A stretch of 64,000 nucleotides of DNA, taken from Prorocentrum cordatum. Lineage: Eukaryota > Sar > Dinophyceae > Prorocentrales > Prorocentraceae. The notes under the pieces are model-generated. The model was not told the origin of the DNA. It was given only the letters and a program-made list of their open reading frames with translations, and did no database searches. Positions 1 through 11,782 of this stretch are shown here, one piece after another. The stretch spans positions 237,001 through 301,000 of the forward strand of contig CAUYUJ010014258.1 in assembly GCA_963575745.1 (NCBI GenBank), in the 5' to 3' direction. The first letter of the stretch is position 1. Every line of letters starts with the position of its first letter. Both the position numbers and the translations under genes were made by a program.

Positions 1-404
1 AAGCGGTCAGGCGGCATCAAGCTGCCAGTTGGGGCAAAACGGCCAGGTGGGTTAAAACGACCAGGTGTGTTGAAACGGCCAGGTGGGTTAAATCGGCCAT
101 TTGGGTCAACACGGCCAGGCGTATAAAGCTGCCAGGTAGGTTAAAACGACCAGCTGGGTTAACGCTGCCAGGCGGTATTAAGTTGCCAGATGGGTTAAAA
201 CGGCCAGGTGGGTTAAAACGGCCAGGTGGGTTAAAACGGCCAGGTGGGTACAAACGGCCAGGCGGTATAAAGCGGCCAGGTGGGTTGAAACACCGAGGTG
301 GGTTAACGCGGCCAGGCGGCATAAAGCGGTCAGTTGGGTCAAAACGGCCAGGTGGGTTAAAACGGCCAGGTGGGTTAAAACGGCCATGCGGGCCAGTCCC
401 AGAA
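1..404 (+). repeat. 18-bp minisatellite (GGGTTAAAACGGCCAGGT)
   Basis: About 22 copies with substitutions. The period is a multiple of three, giving a GLKRPG repeat on the plus strand; it is not treated as a gene because both strands stay open. Confidence 0.95.
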
Positions 405-455
405 TCAGTGCTCCCCGGTAATGCGTTTTCTATTTCCCAAAGAGTGTGAAGGATT

Positions 456-900
456 TTGAGGTCATTGTGGGGTTTTCTCAGGGTCATCTTGGGGTCACCG
501 TGGGGTCACCTTGAGGTCATCTCGCTGTCATCATGGGAGCAGATTGGGATCATCTTGGGGACATGTGGGGGCCATCTTGGGGACATCCTAGGACCACATT
601 CGGGTCATCTCGGGGTCATCTTGGGGGCATCCTGGGGTCATCTTGGGGACATCCTGGGACCACATTGGGGTGATCCTGGAGGCATCTACAAGGCCTCCCA
701 GGCTGCCTAAAAGGCCCCCTGCTAGGCCTCCTGCTGGGCCTCCCAGGCCTCCTACAAGACACTGTCGTGGCCTCGTACGAGCCCTCCTTCCTGGCCTCCT
801 GCTGGCCTCCCACGGGGCCTCGTATGAGGCTTCCAACGAGAACTCCTACGAGACCCCTTTCAAGGTCTCGAAGGAGGCAGTCCACGAAGCTTTACCTTTT
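456..900 (+). repeat. Degenerate TCATCTTGGGG and AGGCCTCC repeats
   Basis: 456-690 is built from GGTCATCTTGGGG-like units; 690-860 from CCTCCTGCTGGCCTCC-like units. No gene seen. Confidence 0.7.
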
Positions 901-1049
901 TTTTGGTGATGGGGGGTTTTCTGTTGGGGAGGGTTGGTCGGTTGGTTGGTGTGGGGGTGGTGGTCCTGGACGGGGTGGCAGGTCCAGGGTGCGCGAAATG
1001 CAGGATCCCAGGACAGAAAGCGGAATGGACGGGGTCGCAGTCCCGGGGA

Positions 1050-1082
1050 GTTTCTTGTTGTTATTGTTGCTGTTGTTGTTGT

Positions 1083-1115
<33 letters not shown>

Positions 1116-2180
1116 CGTCGTCGTCATCGTCGTCGTCGTTGTTGTTGTTGTTGTTGTTGTTGTTGATGTTGATGTTGTTGTTGAGGTCCCATTTTTACAG
1201 AACAAGTATTGTTGACCCAGCCTTGTGCCCACTGTGACTTTTTAATTCAAGTGCTCTTCCCAGGGCTAGCACCTGGTCCTTTTACCAGGGAAGGTCTTGG
1301 GGCTCTGACTGTGTTGTTGGCCCCCGGTTTGCAACAATAGCGGCTCCCGCCTGATGTGCCCGCACACTTTATTGATAATGGCGCCCTCGCGCTGGACAGT
1401 TTTACAATCTGTCCAGGAATCGCGCCCTCGCGTGGGACTTCCTCGCAGTTGATCGAATCGCCTTGCCCCAAACACTCAGGCATCACGCTCTCGCCGTGGA
1501 CGTCCTGACGCTTTGACTCGGGATTCGCGCTATCGCTCGAGACCCCCTCGTGGCCCCTGACTCCCTCTTCGCTCCCCTCCTCCTCGAGCATCCTCCTCCT
1601 CCTCCTCCCTCCTCCTCCTCCTCCTCCTCCTCCCTCCTCCTCCTCCTCCTCCTCCTCCTCCTCCTCCTCCTCCTCCTCCTCCTCCTCCTCCTCCTCCTCC
1701 TCCTCCTCCCCCTCCTCCTCCCCCTCCCCCTGCCCGCTTCGGCGACCCGCCCGCTCGACCCCGCCGTCCGGGCCCGCCCGCTCGACCCACCCCGCGGGGG
1801 TCCGCCGGCCCGACCCGCCTGTCGGGTCGTGCGGCTTGTCTGTTTGCCTCTGCCCTCCTCCTGCTAGTACTTGTCGTGCTCCATCCCTTCTCTCCCCCTT
1901 GAACCCAGGAGCTGTGTATGCGCCCTCCTGGCCAAGCCAGGAGGGCGTGGCGTATACACCGCCTTGTCCCTTCCACCCCCTTTCCCTCCCCCCTTGTCCC
2001 TTCCACCCCCTTGTCCCTTCCATCCCCTTTCCCTCCCTCCAGGTAAGGAAGGCATGCCCCCAAGGGGGGCACGCTCGAAGACGAAAAGGGGCGGGCATCG
2101 AGGGTTCAGGTTGTGCGTGCTGAGTGGCACGCGGGCAGAGACGAGAGAACAGTCTTACCATGATGGCTGTTGCTGTTTGT
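1050..2180 (+). repeat. Composite repeat unit (GTT array, L, M, R modules), isolated copy
   Basis: A GTT array (1055-1180) leads into module L (1197-1385, ...CAACAATAGCGGCTCCCGCC), module M (short repeats with TCCAGGAATCGCGCCCTCGC), a CTC array (1586-1731) and module R (2040-2175, ...GCGGGCATCGAGGGTT...GAACAGTCTTA). The same order recurs between 53.8 and 58.7 kb. Confidence 0.8.
1586..1731 (+). repeat. CTC trinucleotide array
   Basis: Nearly pure CTC/TCC run of about 145 bp. Confidence 0.95.
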
Positions 2181-2933
2181 CTCGCTAGTATGTCTACGGG
2201 CAGGAGAGGAAGGATCAGATTGAACCCGTTGCGGTTTGGCAGCCGCAAGTTGCATGTACCGTGTTGTTATTTTCGGATTGTGTGCCCAACGAAATGCTTG
2301 TGGCATCCCGTTTCGGCAACTTTCCAAGAGAACCGCCAAAATGATTTGGACGAGACGGAAATGAGGCTGTACGGCAAGGAGGAAGAGGAGGAGGGGAGAT
2401 GGGCTGAGGGAAGGAAGGACGAGGAGGGAAAGCTCTTTGATCAAGGATAGCGCAATGGTGAGTTGGCAAGCAAATCTTTGCGATTCAGGTCGGGTGAACG
2501 AGGGATGGCCCGCCAGCAGTCGGCAGCCGCAAAGTTATTTTGTCGCGCTGGTGTTTTTTACACCGATCAGACGAAGCAGTGAGATGGTGGCATTTGTATA
2601 ACTTTCCTGACTGACCCTCGAACATGATCAGACTTGGTTATAGTCAGATGAGTCGACTCCTTCCCCCTCTTTTCCCTCCTTCGTTGCGCCGTCACCTGTA
2701 CATATCCAACTTATGGCTCCGCGCCCAGCCCGCCATCAGCGCGGGACTGTGCTGGCTGTTCTGTGTCTTTCACGACATGCTTGTGCGTATTACCGCTTTG
2801 TCCTGCCAGCTTGGGGTGGGCTGGTGTGCTCCTCTCCCTTTCTCTTCTCCTGCTCCGCCTTCTCCTCCTCCCTCTTTTTTTTGTTTTGTTGTTTTTCCCC
2901 CAAATTTACCCGAGCCCAGGGCCATGTAACATG

Positions 2934-2975
2934 TCTATACGACCACCCTTCGGGTGATAAGGAGATTGGAGGGGG
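2934..2975 (+). repeat. TATACGACCACCC-TTCG-GGGTGAT hairpin module, copy 1
   Basis: CTATACGACCACCCTTCGGG followed by TGATAAGGAG. The stem CACCC/GGGTG closes a TTCG tetraloop. Copies at 20104 (loop TGCG) and 21622. Confidence 0.8.
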
Positions 2976-3145
2976 TGGGGGGGGGAAAGAATCAACTGCT
3001 GGCAAATGCGATGAGTGTGATGATGACGATGATGGTGACGCGCCCTCGAGTAAGCGCCGACGCGAGATGACGATGTTGCGCTGCGATGTAATGTCACTAT
3101 CTTCTCCGCTTTCGGTCTCTCGATCGACCTCACAGGATCGATCGC

Positions 3146-3345
3146 ACTCGATTGATCTCACTATCGATCTAACTATAGATCTCACTATAGATGTCGCTGT
3201 CGATCTCACTATCGATCTATCGATTACACTATCGATTCCTCTATCGATCTCGCTAGCGATTTCACCTTCGATCTCACAGCCAAGGTCACCATCGACCTCA
3301 CTGTCGATCTCACTTTCGATCTCACTATCCATCCCATTCTAGCGA
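3146..3345 (+). repeat. 12-bp minisatellite ATCGATCTCACT
   Basis: Units of ATCGATCTCACT with variants (CTATCGATCTCA). The same family is at 20640-21065 and 21680-21865, and in reverse orientation at 29940-30085. Confidence 0.9.
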
Positions 3346-3365
3346 TCGTGTTTTCAGGAGGGAAA

Positions 3366-3515
3366 AAACACACAGACACAATCAATCGTCGATTCCCCAG
3401 GAAAGATGGGAACATATGGGAAGTGGGGGGGAAGACAAAAACCCAGAAAAGATGAGAGAACATGGGGAATCATTTGATTCGTGTGTATTTATTTGCGTGC
3501 CCTGGGGCCCCTTCA
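3366..3515 (+). repeat. Dispersed 150-bp repeat, copy 1 (CACACAGACACAAT family)
   Basis: The copy starts ACACACAGACACAATCAATC and ends near GTGCCCTGGGGCCCC. It shares the block AGTGGGGGGGAAGACA and the T-rich TTTGTGTGTATTTGTTTG-like block with the copies at 17309, 60474 and (3' half only) 27997. SINE-like size, but no clear Pol III boxes. Confidence 0.85.
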
Positions 3516-3549
3516 GTGTTGTCGATCTCTCTCTATCGACCTCACTGTC

Positions 3550-3900
3550 GATACCGAAGCGGGACACCCCCCGCCCACCGCCCGCCCGCCGCCGTCGGAA
3601 CACCGACGGGACACCAGCGGGACTCCAACGGGACACCCTCCTCCTCCTCCTCCTCCTCGTCCTCCTCCTCGTCCTCGTCCTCCTCCTCCTCCTCCTCCTC
3701 CTCCTCCTCCTCCTCCTCCTCCTCCTCCTCACAGGACACCACGGCGGGGGCGGTCCACGGCATCCGAATCGCCCTAGCGACTGCAGGGCCATTCGCCCAC
3801 GCAGCTTCGCCTCGCCCGCGCCTGCACCGCACGAACACGCAATCGAGACCGATTTCCCAGTCGGGGGGCTCTCCGCTCCGCCGCGGTCACCCCCGGACCT
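3550..3900 (+). repeat. GGGACACCGGCG array plus conserved tail, copy 1 with CTC insertion
   Basis: A short GGGACACC array is split from the conserved tail (3793-3880) by a CTC array (3641-3730). Confidence 0.8.
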
Positions 3901-4857
3901 CTGATTTTTCTGCTGTGCTGGGTTCCCCAAAGCTTTGCTTTCTGGTCGATCGATTTGACAAGCGCACACTGCCTTTCTTCTTCCTTTTCTGTCTCCTCCT
4001 CCTTCTCCTCTTGTGCTTCTCAGCTGGCATTTCCCGCAAACTTGGCGCACCGATTCCGTGATACACACGGTTGGGGTGACGTTTGGTCGGCCAGGCCATT
4101 GACTTGGGTGGCTCATTCAGTAGTGTCTGAGTGACTCTGAGTGCCACTTGCTTGGGTCACCTGGGACAATCAGCAATCGAAGTTGCTGGAAAATCATAAC
4201 CGCTTGCTATGAATCGAGACGGCCCCTGGGGCTGATACGGCAGGTTTCTGATCTGATGATCGTAGTGGCCAGGGAGATGACACACAGTTTGTGATTGACG
4301 GAAGCATGTGTAGTAACTCGATTTCATATCGATGTTTCAGGATTGGTCTATAGCAGATGAGATGGCTATTCTACCCACCAACCTGGGTCGTCCCCGTTGG
4401 GTCTTGTTCTCGATGTCGTCATGGGCCCGCGAGGAAGTGCTCCCATGACGCGGGTGTATGAAGTCTGTTCTGGCATTTCCGACCGTCTGTTGTAAGTCGT
4501 TTGTGTATTGTTTGGGCTTACCCCCCTCTCCGTCTATTTCTCTCTCTCTCTCTCTCGACCTATATATATATATATGTATGACTATATTTATATATATATA
4601 TATAGATATACGAACATGTATTTGTATATACACATGGATATTATGTATAGGTGGGTGTACATACATGTATACACGCATCGGCATCTGCCTCTCTGGACTC
4701 GGGAGCGCGAGGAGGCGGCACCTTCTGCATGGCCTGGCGCCCTGGGCCTGGCCTCGGGCTCCGAAGCCTGGAGACCCTCCGAGGCTCGCCCGCTCCTGCG
4801 GGCACACCGCGCCGGCCCGCCTCGGGAGAGGCCGCGCGCGCCGGGGGCCCATGGCAG

Positions 4858-4952
4858 GCGCTGGAGGCGAAGCGGGCCCAGCAGGAGGCCGCGGAGGAGC
4901 GCCGCCAGAAGCGCGCCGCGGCGGTGGAGAGGCAGCAGGCCGAGACCCTCAG
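4858..4952 (+). CDS. GNL3/NUG1-like gene, exon A: basic coiled coil
   Basis: This segment reads ALEAKRAQQEAAEERRQKRA and continues with another dozen residues rich in Q, E, R and A, a charged coiled coil like the basic N-terminal region (GN3L/Grn1 type) of nucleostemin-family GTPases. It begins after a possible acceptor (GGCAG|GCGC) and ends at CTCAG|GACC, a GA donor. The two bases left over (AG) pair with the first G of the next exon to make Arg, giving ETLR-KTLDRADVLLQ, which matches the family context before the LDARDP motif. The start is the weakest boundary: the tract before it is not pyrimidine rich and the frame is open further upstream. Confidence 0.6.
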
Positions 4953-5123
4953 GACCGGGCGGCGTGGGGCGGGGGGGGGATTGGGGGGCGGCGAGGGGCT
5001 CGCGGAGCAGGACGCGCGGTCACGGGAAGGGGCGCGGGAGGGCCCCTCTGCCTCCCTTCCTGCCTCCCTCGCCTCCCTTCCGCCCGGCCTCCTCCCGTCC
5101 TCCTTCCTCCTCTCATCCTCCTC

Positions 5124-5161
5124 GTCGCCTCCTCCTCCTCCTCCTCCTCCTCCTCCATTCT

Positions 5162-5195
<34 letters not shown>

Positions 5196-5202
5196 GTCGT
5201 GA
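5124..5202 (+). repeat. CTC and GTC arrays before exon B
   Basis: CTC run to 5155 then GTC run to 5200, 50 bp upstream of the exon B acceptor; may add to the pyrimidine tract. Confidence 0.85.
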
Positions 5203-5253
5203 TCCCCTTCTTCTCCCACTCCCTCCCGTTCTTCTTCCACTCCCGTGCCGCAG

Positions 5254-5287
5254 GAAGACCCTGGATCGCGCAGACGTCCTGCTGCAG
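5254..5287 (+). CDS. GNL3/NUG1-like gene, exon B (KTLDRADVLLQ)
   Basis: This 34-nt exon follows a strong pyrimidine tract and GCCGCAG|G acceptor. It encodes KTLDRADVLLQ, equivalent to the family segment (K-V-x-E-x-A-D-V-I-L-x-V) that leads into LDARDPLG. It ends CTGCAG|GCCACT, a GC donor in phase 0, and joins directly to the VLDARDP exon at 7139. The exon is short, so the identification rests on the join with its neighbours. Confidence 0.75.
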
Positions 5288-5905
5288 GCCACTCGACCTG
5301 CCGCTCCACTGACAGCGACGGGAGGGTGTTTATGTCGAGGGTGTATCCGTCGGGCGAGGAGGACATGGCGGTGGAAGGAGAGGATGGAGGAGGAAGAGGA
5401 TGAGGGGTAAGAGACGATGAAGTAGGAGGGAGGGGGGCAGGAGGACGCGACACCCGAGCTGGTCAAGCGCGTGGCCCACCTCTGACGAGGGTACCCAGAG
5501 TGCCTGCGTGAATCCACATGCAGTCGGCCCATACAGCCTCAGGCCAGAGCCAGAGAACAGCGGCGGCTCACTTAGCCCGGAGCCGCCGCAGCTGCATGGG
5601 CTTTGGTAGCCAGCCGGAGAACACGGGCGCCGGCGCCACACCCACTTGCCCGCCGGCCCAACGAAGCGATGTATTACCCACGGCAGCTTTGGGACTTTAG
5701 TTCCCCATCACCTCCGAACGTTAGGAGGCCCCCGTGAGGCAACTCCGTATAAAGGAGCCCTTCCAGGGTGGATCCGAAGCCGGATCCTGCACTCGACTGG
5801 CTAGGCCGAGCGGCAAGAGTCTTTCCCCAAGCTGCGTTCAGCAAGGGTGACGATCGGGCTGCTACCCGCCTGTTTTCCAGAGACGGCCGAAGCCCTCTGT
5901 GGCAC

Positions 5906-6090
5906 AGGTGCCAGGAGGAGGAGGAGGAGGAGGAGGAGGACTAGGAGGAGGAGGCGGAGGAGGAGGAGGAGGAGGAGGAGGGGGAGGGGGGGCTGGAGGA
6001 GGAGGAGGAGGAGGAGGAGGAGGAGGAGGAGGAGGAGGAGGAGGATGAGGAGGAGGAGGAGGAGGAGGAGGAGGAGGAGGAGGAGGAGGT
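5906..6090 (+). repeat. GGA array
   Basis: Nearly pure GGA run inside the second intron of the GTPase gene. 5415-5905 and 6091-6380 hold no recognised gene. Confidence 0.95.
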
Positions 6091-6379
6091 TGAGGTACAG
6101 GAGAGGAGCAGATGTGCTGCATGGTCAGGGGGGCAGGCGACGGCCATGCGCGGCAGCAGCCCGAGTGCCCTGCCAGTGTGTCAGCGATGGCCGCGGCCTC
6201 AGGGAGGGCAGAGCCATGCCCCTCGGCTGTGCCTTCTTCTCGGCGTCGCATTCGTCGCAGGTAACGCACTGGTGGATGGGGCAGTGCGGGAGGCTAGGAA
6301 GTTAGGGGCTTCGTTTGGACTTCCGGAGGTCCCCAGGGAGCCTCGTGGCCTTCGGGGGCCTCTGGAACCTTTAGAGGCA

Positions 6380-6400
6380 TCCATATGTATATATATATAT

Positions 6401-6445
<45 letters not shown>

Positions 6446-6452
6446 GAGCGAG
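6380..6452 (+). repeat. TA and GA dinucleotide arrays
   Basis: TATATA followed by GAGAGA. A similar TC/TA pair is at 4540-4615. 6453-6985 shows no gene. Confidence 0.9.
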
Positions 6453-6989
6453 GGGATAGGATTTCTGACTTGTTTGCTTTTTGAGGGGGGCTGCAGAGGG
6501 ATGCCCAGGGGGCCAGGGGAACATGTGCGGTGGGGAGAGCCATCGTGATGCGGGGGGGATGGGTCGGCCCCCGCTTTCTATGGCCCTAGCTGCAGAAACG
6601 TACCGACCAGCCGCCCGCTGGGCTGTGCAAAGGATGGCTAACGCTTAGTATGACCTGATATTCCCGCATTCCACGGGCGGGGCCCTTCTCAGCGAGGGCG
6701 GGGCATCCGCAGGGTGAGGGCGAGAGAGCACGCCGAACTCCGTCCTCCCCCCGCCCCCGTTCGCCCCCCCTTCTTAGGCTTCTTCTTCGTCTTCGTTTTG
6801 TTGTTTTTCTGACTCATTTTCCGATTCTTCTTCTACGTATTATTTAGTATTCCTTTGATGTGTTATGTTATTGGTCATTCGTGTTATGATAACTTAGTAT
6901 TACCGATCTTTGCATTTGTATTACTATTATTGTGCTTCGTCGTCGTCTTCTTCTGATTACCTTTCTTCGTGTTATTCTTCTTACTTATA

Positions 6990-7062
6990 ATATTCTTCTT
7001 TGTCGTCGTCGTCTTCTTCTTCTTCTTCTTCTTTTTCTTCTTCTTCTTCTTCTTCTTCTTCT
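6990..7062 (+). repeat. TTC array before exon C
   Basis: TTC run 77 bp upstream of the exon C acceptor. Confidence 0.9.
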
Positions 7063-7138
7063 CTTGGCTTTCCCCCCGCCTCGTGGTGCGGAGCAGCGCG
7101 GCCTGGATGCCGACAGCCGCTGCCGCCAGCCCTTGCAG

Positions 7139-7205
7139 GTCCTCGACGCGAGGGACCCCATGGGGTGCCGCTGCACCGCGCTCGAGGGCTGGGCGCACGA
7201 GAATG
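7139..7205 (+). CDS. GNL3/NUG1-like gene, exon C (VLDARDPMGCRC)
   Basis: After CCCTTGCAG|G this exon encodes VLDARDPMGCRCTALEGWAH followed by EN and one base of the next codon. LDARDP(L/M)GCR is the hallmark of nucleostemin/GNL3/NUG1 GTPases, just upstream of G4. The exon ends GAGAATG|GCGCCC, a GC donor in phase 1; the leftover G plus GC of the next exon makes Gly, giving ENGKRVVFVL. A TTC microsatellite lies 77 bp upstream and a GGA microsatellite starts about 50 bp downstream. Confidence 0.9.
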
Positions 7206-7256
7206 GCGCCCGCCCCGCCGCCCCCCTTGGGCGGGTGGAGGATGGGGGCGGGGAAG

Positions 7257-7440
7257 TGGAGGAGGAGGAGGCGGAGGAGGAAGAGGAAACAGAGGAAGAG
7301 GAGGAGGAGGAGGAGGAGGCGGAGGAGGAGCAGGAGGAGCAGGAGGAGGAGGAGGAGGAGGGAGGAGGAGAGGAGGAGGAGGAAGGAGAGAGGAGGAGAG
7401 AGGAGGAGGAGGAGGAGCAGGTGGAGGAGGAGGAGGAGCG
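7257..7440 (+). repeat. GGA array after exon C
   Basis: Purine run beginning about 50 bp after the exon C donor. Confidence 0.9.
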
Positions 7441-7751
7441 CTCCTGTCCTCTTCGCTCCTCGCTCCTTCTCGCTCCTTCTCGCTCCTCCTCGCCCCTCCT
7501 CCTGCGGGGGAGTGCTGAGAATCTCTGGCCCCTGGCGCCGTGGCTCCTCGCGACGCCAGCCCCGTGACCCCCCTGGGGATCACCCACGGGGTCCCGCTTC
7601 CCCGGCACGTGCCGCCGCTTCCTGATGGCCCCTTGGGCCCGGGGAGTGGCCCCAGAGGTCCGACGCCGCGAGCGAGACTTGCGGGGCTCGCGTCGAGGGG
7701 GGGCCGCGCCGAGGAGGGTCAGCCAGTGCCCTCCGAGATCCTCGGGCCGAT

Positions 7752-7905
7752 CCTCCTCCTCCTCCTCCTCCTCCTCCTCCTCCTCGTCCTCCTCCTCCTC
7801 CTCCTCCTCCTCCTCCTCCCTCTCCTCCTCTCCTCCTCCTCCTCCTCCTCCCCCTCCTCCCCCTCCTCCCCCTCCACCTCCTCCACCTCCTCCTCCTCCA
7901 AGCCA
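7752..7905 (+). repeat. CTC array
   Basis: CTC run, complementary to the GGA array 310 bp upstream, so the pair could fold into a long hairpin. 7906-8800 shows no recognised gene. Confidence 0.9.
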
Positions 7906-8799
7906 CCTGCTGCCGACCCCGCTCCCCCGCCCTGCGGCGACCCGGGCCTGCGAGCCCGCTTCGTGGCCGGCCGGGGTTCGCGGCGGGGGGCCGGCCGACC
8001 CGGGCTCGTGCTGATCGGGATCTGGCGCGTCTCCGCACAAGAAAAGAGCATCGCGAGGAATCACGACCAGAGTCCTCGACTCAGCATCGTTTCACCGATC
8101 CCCATCCCCACTGGGCCATGGGATCTCAGGCACGCGGGCCCACCACCCAAAGAGGGAACAGCCCACATCCCCATCTAGGGGGTAATCTGGTCAGAGGGGC
8201 CACGGCCATGCCAGTGGGGATGGGAAGTGGTTAAACGATGCTCACAGACCCGATCGTTCTGCGGCGCTTGTCGAGCTGGATCGATCTGTTCCGCTGATCC
8301 TCAAGGCGTGTGTTAGCCCCACGTGTTTTTACCCCGTCCAGCTCCACCGATGGCGCGCAGCCCATGCCGGCCCTCGTCACCCCGCCCGCGTCGTGCTGGC
8401 GTGCTTCGGTGGGCAAGCACGCGCTGGCGCTGACGCACGCTCTGTTGACCATCGGGTGGTGGCCCTGGGCCCGAAACTCGGCGAAACTGCCAGGCGAGAA
8501 ACCATTGCGCCGCCTGGATCTCAGGGAGGGCCTCGGGGCCGGGAAGCTGCCACCCAGAGGCCCAGCGACTGTGGGCGAGCGCCCGTCCTGTCTCTCGATC
8601 GCGCCGCCCAGAGGTCTGGGCGCCGAGCCCGCCGATCCTCTGGGGCCGCGCAGCCAAGACGGCGCGGTGCCCCTCGAGCACGGCCGCTCTCGCCTGCGCA
8701 CGGCTCGGCGCTCCAGCGCGCGCTCCCTCGCTCGCTGCTCCCAGGCGCGGGAGGTTCCCGAGGGTGAGCGAGGAGGGCGGGCCAGAGTGGGGAAAGGGG

Positions 8800-9060
8800 G
8801 GGAAACCAGGAAGGGGCCTCCGAGGGGGGGGATGGGGAGAAGAGGGGGGAGGAGCGAGGAGCAGCAGGGAGGGGAGACGTGGGGAGGAGGAGGAGGGCGG
8901 CGTGGAGGGGAGGAGGGGAGGGGGGCGGCCCGGTGAGGGGAGGGAGGGGAGGGAAGGAGGAGGAGGGGGGGGAGAGGGAAGGAGGAGAGAGGTCGGAGGG
9001 CGGGGGGGAGGAGGGAAGAGCGAGGTGGGGCGGGGGAGGGAAGAAGACCGGCCACAGCTG
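8800..9060 (+). repeat. Purine-rich GGGGAGG tract
   Basis: G/A-only sequence for most of 260 bp, followed by a C-rich pyrimidine tract at 9105-9185. 9205-10020 shows no recognised gene. Confidence 0.8.
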
Positions 9061-10024
9061 GCTGACGGCAGCGGCGGCGGTAGCAGTAGCAGAGGGCCAG
9101 AGCTCCCCTCTCGCTCCTCACTTCTGCCCCCCTCTTTCTCCCCCCGCCCCCTCTTCGCCCCCCCCCCCCCCTCCCTCTTCCCTCCGTAGCCCTTTCGGCT
9201 AAGGCTGGCCAACCGAGCCCAGCCGCACAATGCGGCCGGCCACCGTCGCCTGCTGGGCGACACGCGCCCGGACCTCGTGCGTGCTCTCGGCCCAAGTCCG
9301 CGCGCCAACGGCCAATAGCTTACGAGGGTGGACAGGGCCATTCGAGAGCCCAGAGGGTCTGGGCACCACCTGGTGGCTCAGAGTCGCATCGGCTTCGCTG
9401 CTCGGCTGCAGCCCGTGGCCCGCGGCCGGCGCGTGGCCCTCTCAGCCGCGCAGCCCTGGGCCGCCGCGCCAGTTGCATGACCAAGGTGCGCTGCGACCGT
9501 TGAGTGGTGCGATGCGGGCCACGGGTCCAGAGAACCCTTGCCCTGTGTAGTGGGAACACGCAGGGCCGCTGCGGCGCGGAGCGGGCCAACCACGAGCGGA
9601 GCGTCCGCGACGAGGAGTCCCGCGAGGAGTGGCCACGACGCATTGTCGTCGAAGTGCCAAACGTGGTGCGAGGAGAGCGCGCAGGCGACTTGGAGCAGCA
9701 CGGCGGAGGCCAGCACGACTTGGAGCAGAGCAGCGGGGCAAGGTCAGGGTGGTGCTGTCGCCTTGTCTTGGCTCGTGCCTGCTAGCTCCTCTGTGCTCCC
9801 GCTTGCTTCGGCCGCCGCGCGCGGCTCCGACTCCGCTGCCGCCCCTACTCCCTCTCGAGGTGAAGAAGACGGCGCGAGCATTGTCGTGCTGCCCCCGGCG
9901 GGATGCAGGTGTTCTAGCATTTTCGGATCAGAACCCATGGTCCCTGTGACCCGATGTCAAGCCGATCAAGTGGACCGAGATCAGGCTGGCCAGATCGGTA
10001 TCAATCTTAACCGTTGTTTGTTTG

Positions 10025-11070
10025 TTTATGTGTGTGTGCGTGTGTGTGTGTGCGTGTGTGTGTGTGTGTTTTGTACTGGTGCGACTTGGTCCTCGTTCTC
10101 GCATTGCAGCCTGCGCCTCAGCCCCTCGGTGTGGCCGCGATGCCGCCCCGCGTCCACTGCCGGGCTGCGCCAGCGCAGGTTGGCCGCCCGGCCACTCCAG
10201 TCGAAATCCTTCGCCGAGCTCCGCCCGTGCCCCCTTCTCTTGCTGCCGGGCAGTTCGTGTTTAACATCGCCTGGCTCACTAGATCGCGCGTGCGGATTGC
10301 TTCTGCCACGCTACGACGAAAAGAGTGCGTGCGTGCGTGCGCGCGTGTATGTGTTTAGAACTGTATGTATGTATGCATGTATGTATGCATGTATGTATGC
10401 AGGTATGTGTGTATGTATGTGTGCATGGATGTATGCTTGCATGCATGCATGTATGCATGTAGGCATGCATGCGTGCATGCATGCATGCGTGCATGCATCT
10501 ATGTATGTATGCATGTATATATGTGCATGTATGTATGTATGTATGTATGTATGTATGTATGTATGCATGCATGCATGCATGCATGTATGCATATATGTAC
10601 GTACGTATGCACATATATATATATATGTATGTATGTATAAATATGTATGTATGTATGTATGAATGTATGTTTGTATGTATGTATGTATGTATGTATGTAT
10701 GTATGTATATATGTATGTGTGTGTATGTATGTATGTATGTATGCATGCATGCATGTATGTATGTATGTATGTATGTATGTACGTACGTATGTATGTATGT
10801 ATGTATGTATATGTGTGTGTATGTATGTATGTATGTATATATGTATGTAGTATGTATGCAGGTACGTGCGTATATATGCATGTACGTATGTATGTATGTA
10901 TGCATGCGTGCATGCATGCATGCATGCATGCATGTATGTATGTATGTATGTATGTATGTACGTACGTATGTATGTAATCATGTATGTATGTATGTATGTA
11001 TGTATGTATGTATGTATGTATGTATGTATGTATGTATGTATGTATGTAGGTGTGTATATATATACACACA
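10025..11070 (+). repeat. TG array and long TATG tetranucleotide array
   Basis: TG run at 10028-10075, then about 700 bp of TATG with CATG variants from 10360 to 11052. Because of the four-base period all three frames stay open and translate to Met/Tyr/Val/Cys repeats. Confidence 0.95.
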
Positions 11071-11319
11071 CATATTTTGTCATCTTTCTTGGCTGGCTGC
11101 CGTTGCCGCCTTCCCGCTGCGCCCCGCTTGCTGCTTCGGCTTGGCACTGTCGCGCTGTCTCATTTTCCCTTTCTTTTCTCTTTTCCCCTCCTTGCCCCCG
11201 CTCGTTCCTTGACACCCGCCCTCCCCCCGTGAGTGTTCCTCTCGATCCCCTTTCGGTGTATTCAGTTTTTTCCCCGCCGCGTGAAGCGGGCCGGCGCGTG
11301 TGGCCGCGACGCCAAAACA

Positions 11320-11395
11320 TGTGCGTGCGCGCGTGTGCGTGCGCGCGCGCGCGTGTGTGTGTGTGTGTGTGTTCGTGTGTGTGTGTGTGTGTGTC
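11320..11395 (+). repeat. GC/GT dinucleotide array
   Basis: GCGCGC passing into GTGTGT, a possible Z-DNA-forming run. Confidence 0.9.
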
Positions 11396-11782
11396 ACTGT
11401 GGCTCACCGCCACCCTGACATCGATGGGAAGCAGTCCACGGTGGCCTGGAAAGAAGCCTCCGTCGGGCATTTCCCCCTGAAACACTTTGCAAGCCCTTGA
11501 CCGGCTTGCCCCCCCCGCGGACCTCCTGCCTGCAGGCCCACAGCTGCGCGGCTTGCGCACCTGAAGACCATCAGTCCGCCACCCCGCAATACCTCGGAGG
11601 AGGGCTCCTCGGGGGCAGGAAAGAACCTGTTCGCAGCCCCCCCCGACTGGTGCGCTACCCGGCGTGGCGCTCTCTCTCCCCCCGTCCTCTGTCAGAGGGA
11701 CGAACGGTCTCCCCGCATCTACTGCGACCAACGCGGGCAAGGCCCCTTCAACCCCCAGAAGGACACTGGCACGCCTGGGTAG

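Noticed and set aside
3400-3420. Pol III box B-like match (TCGATTCC) in the dispersed 150-bp repeat
   Set aside because: Only one of four copies matches well and no box A was found at a suitable distance.
6150-6290. Minus-strand Cys/His cluster (CPIHQCVTCDEC) as a possible zinc-finger exon
   Set aside because: It lacks supporting splice sites and neighbours; short Cys clusters arise easily in this GC-rich sequence.
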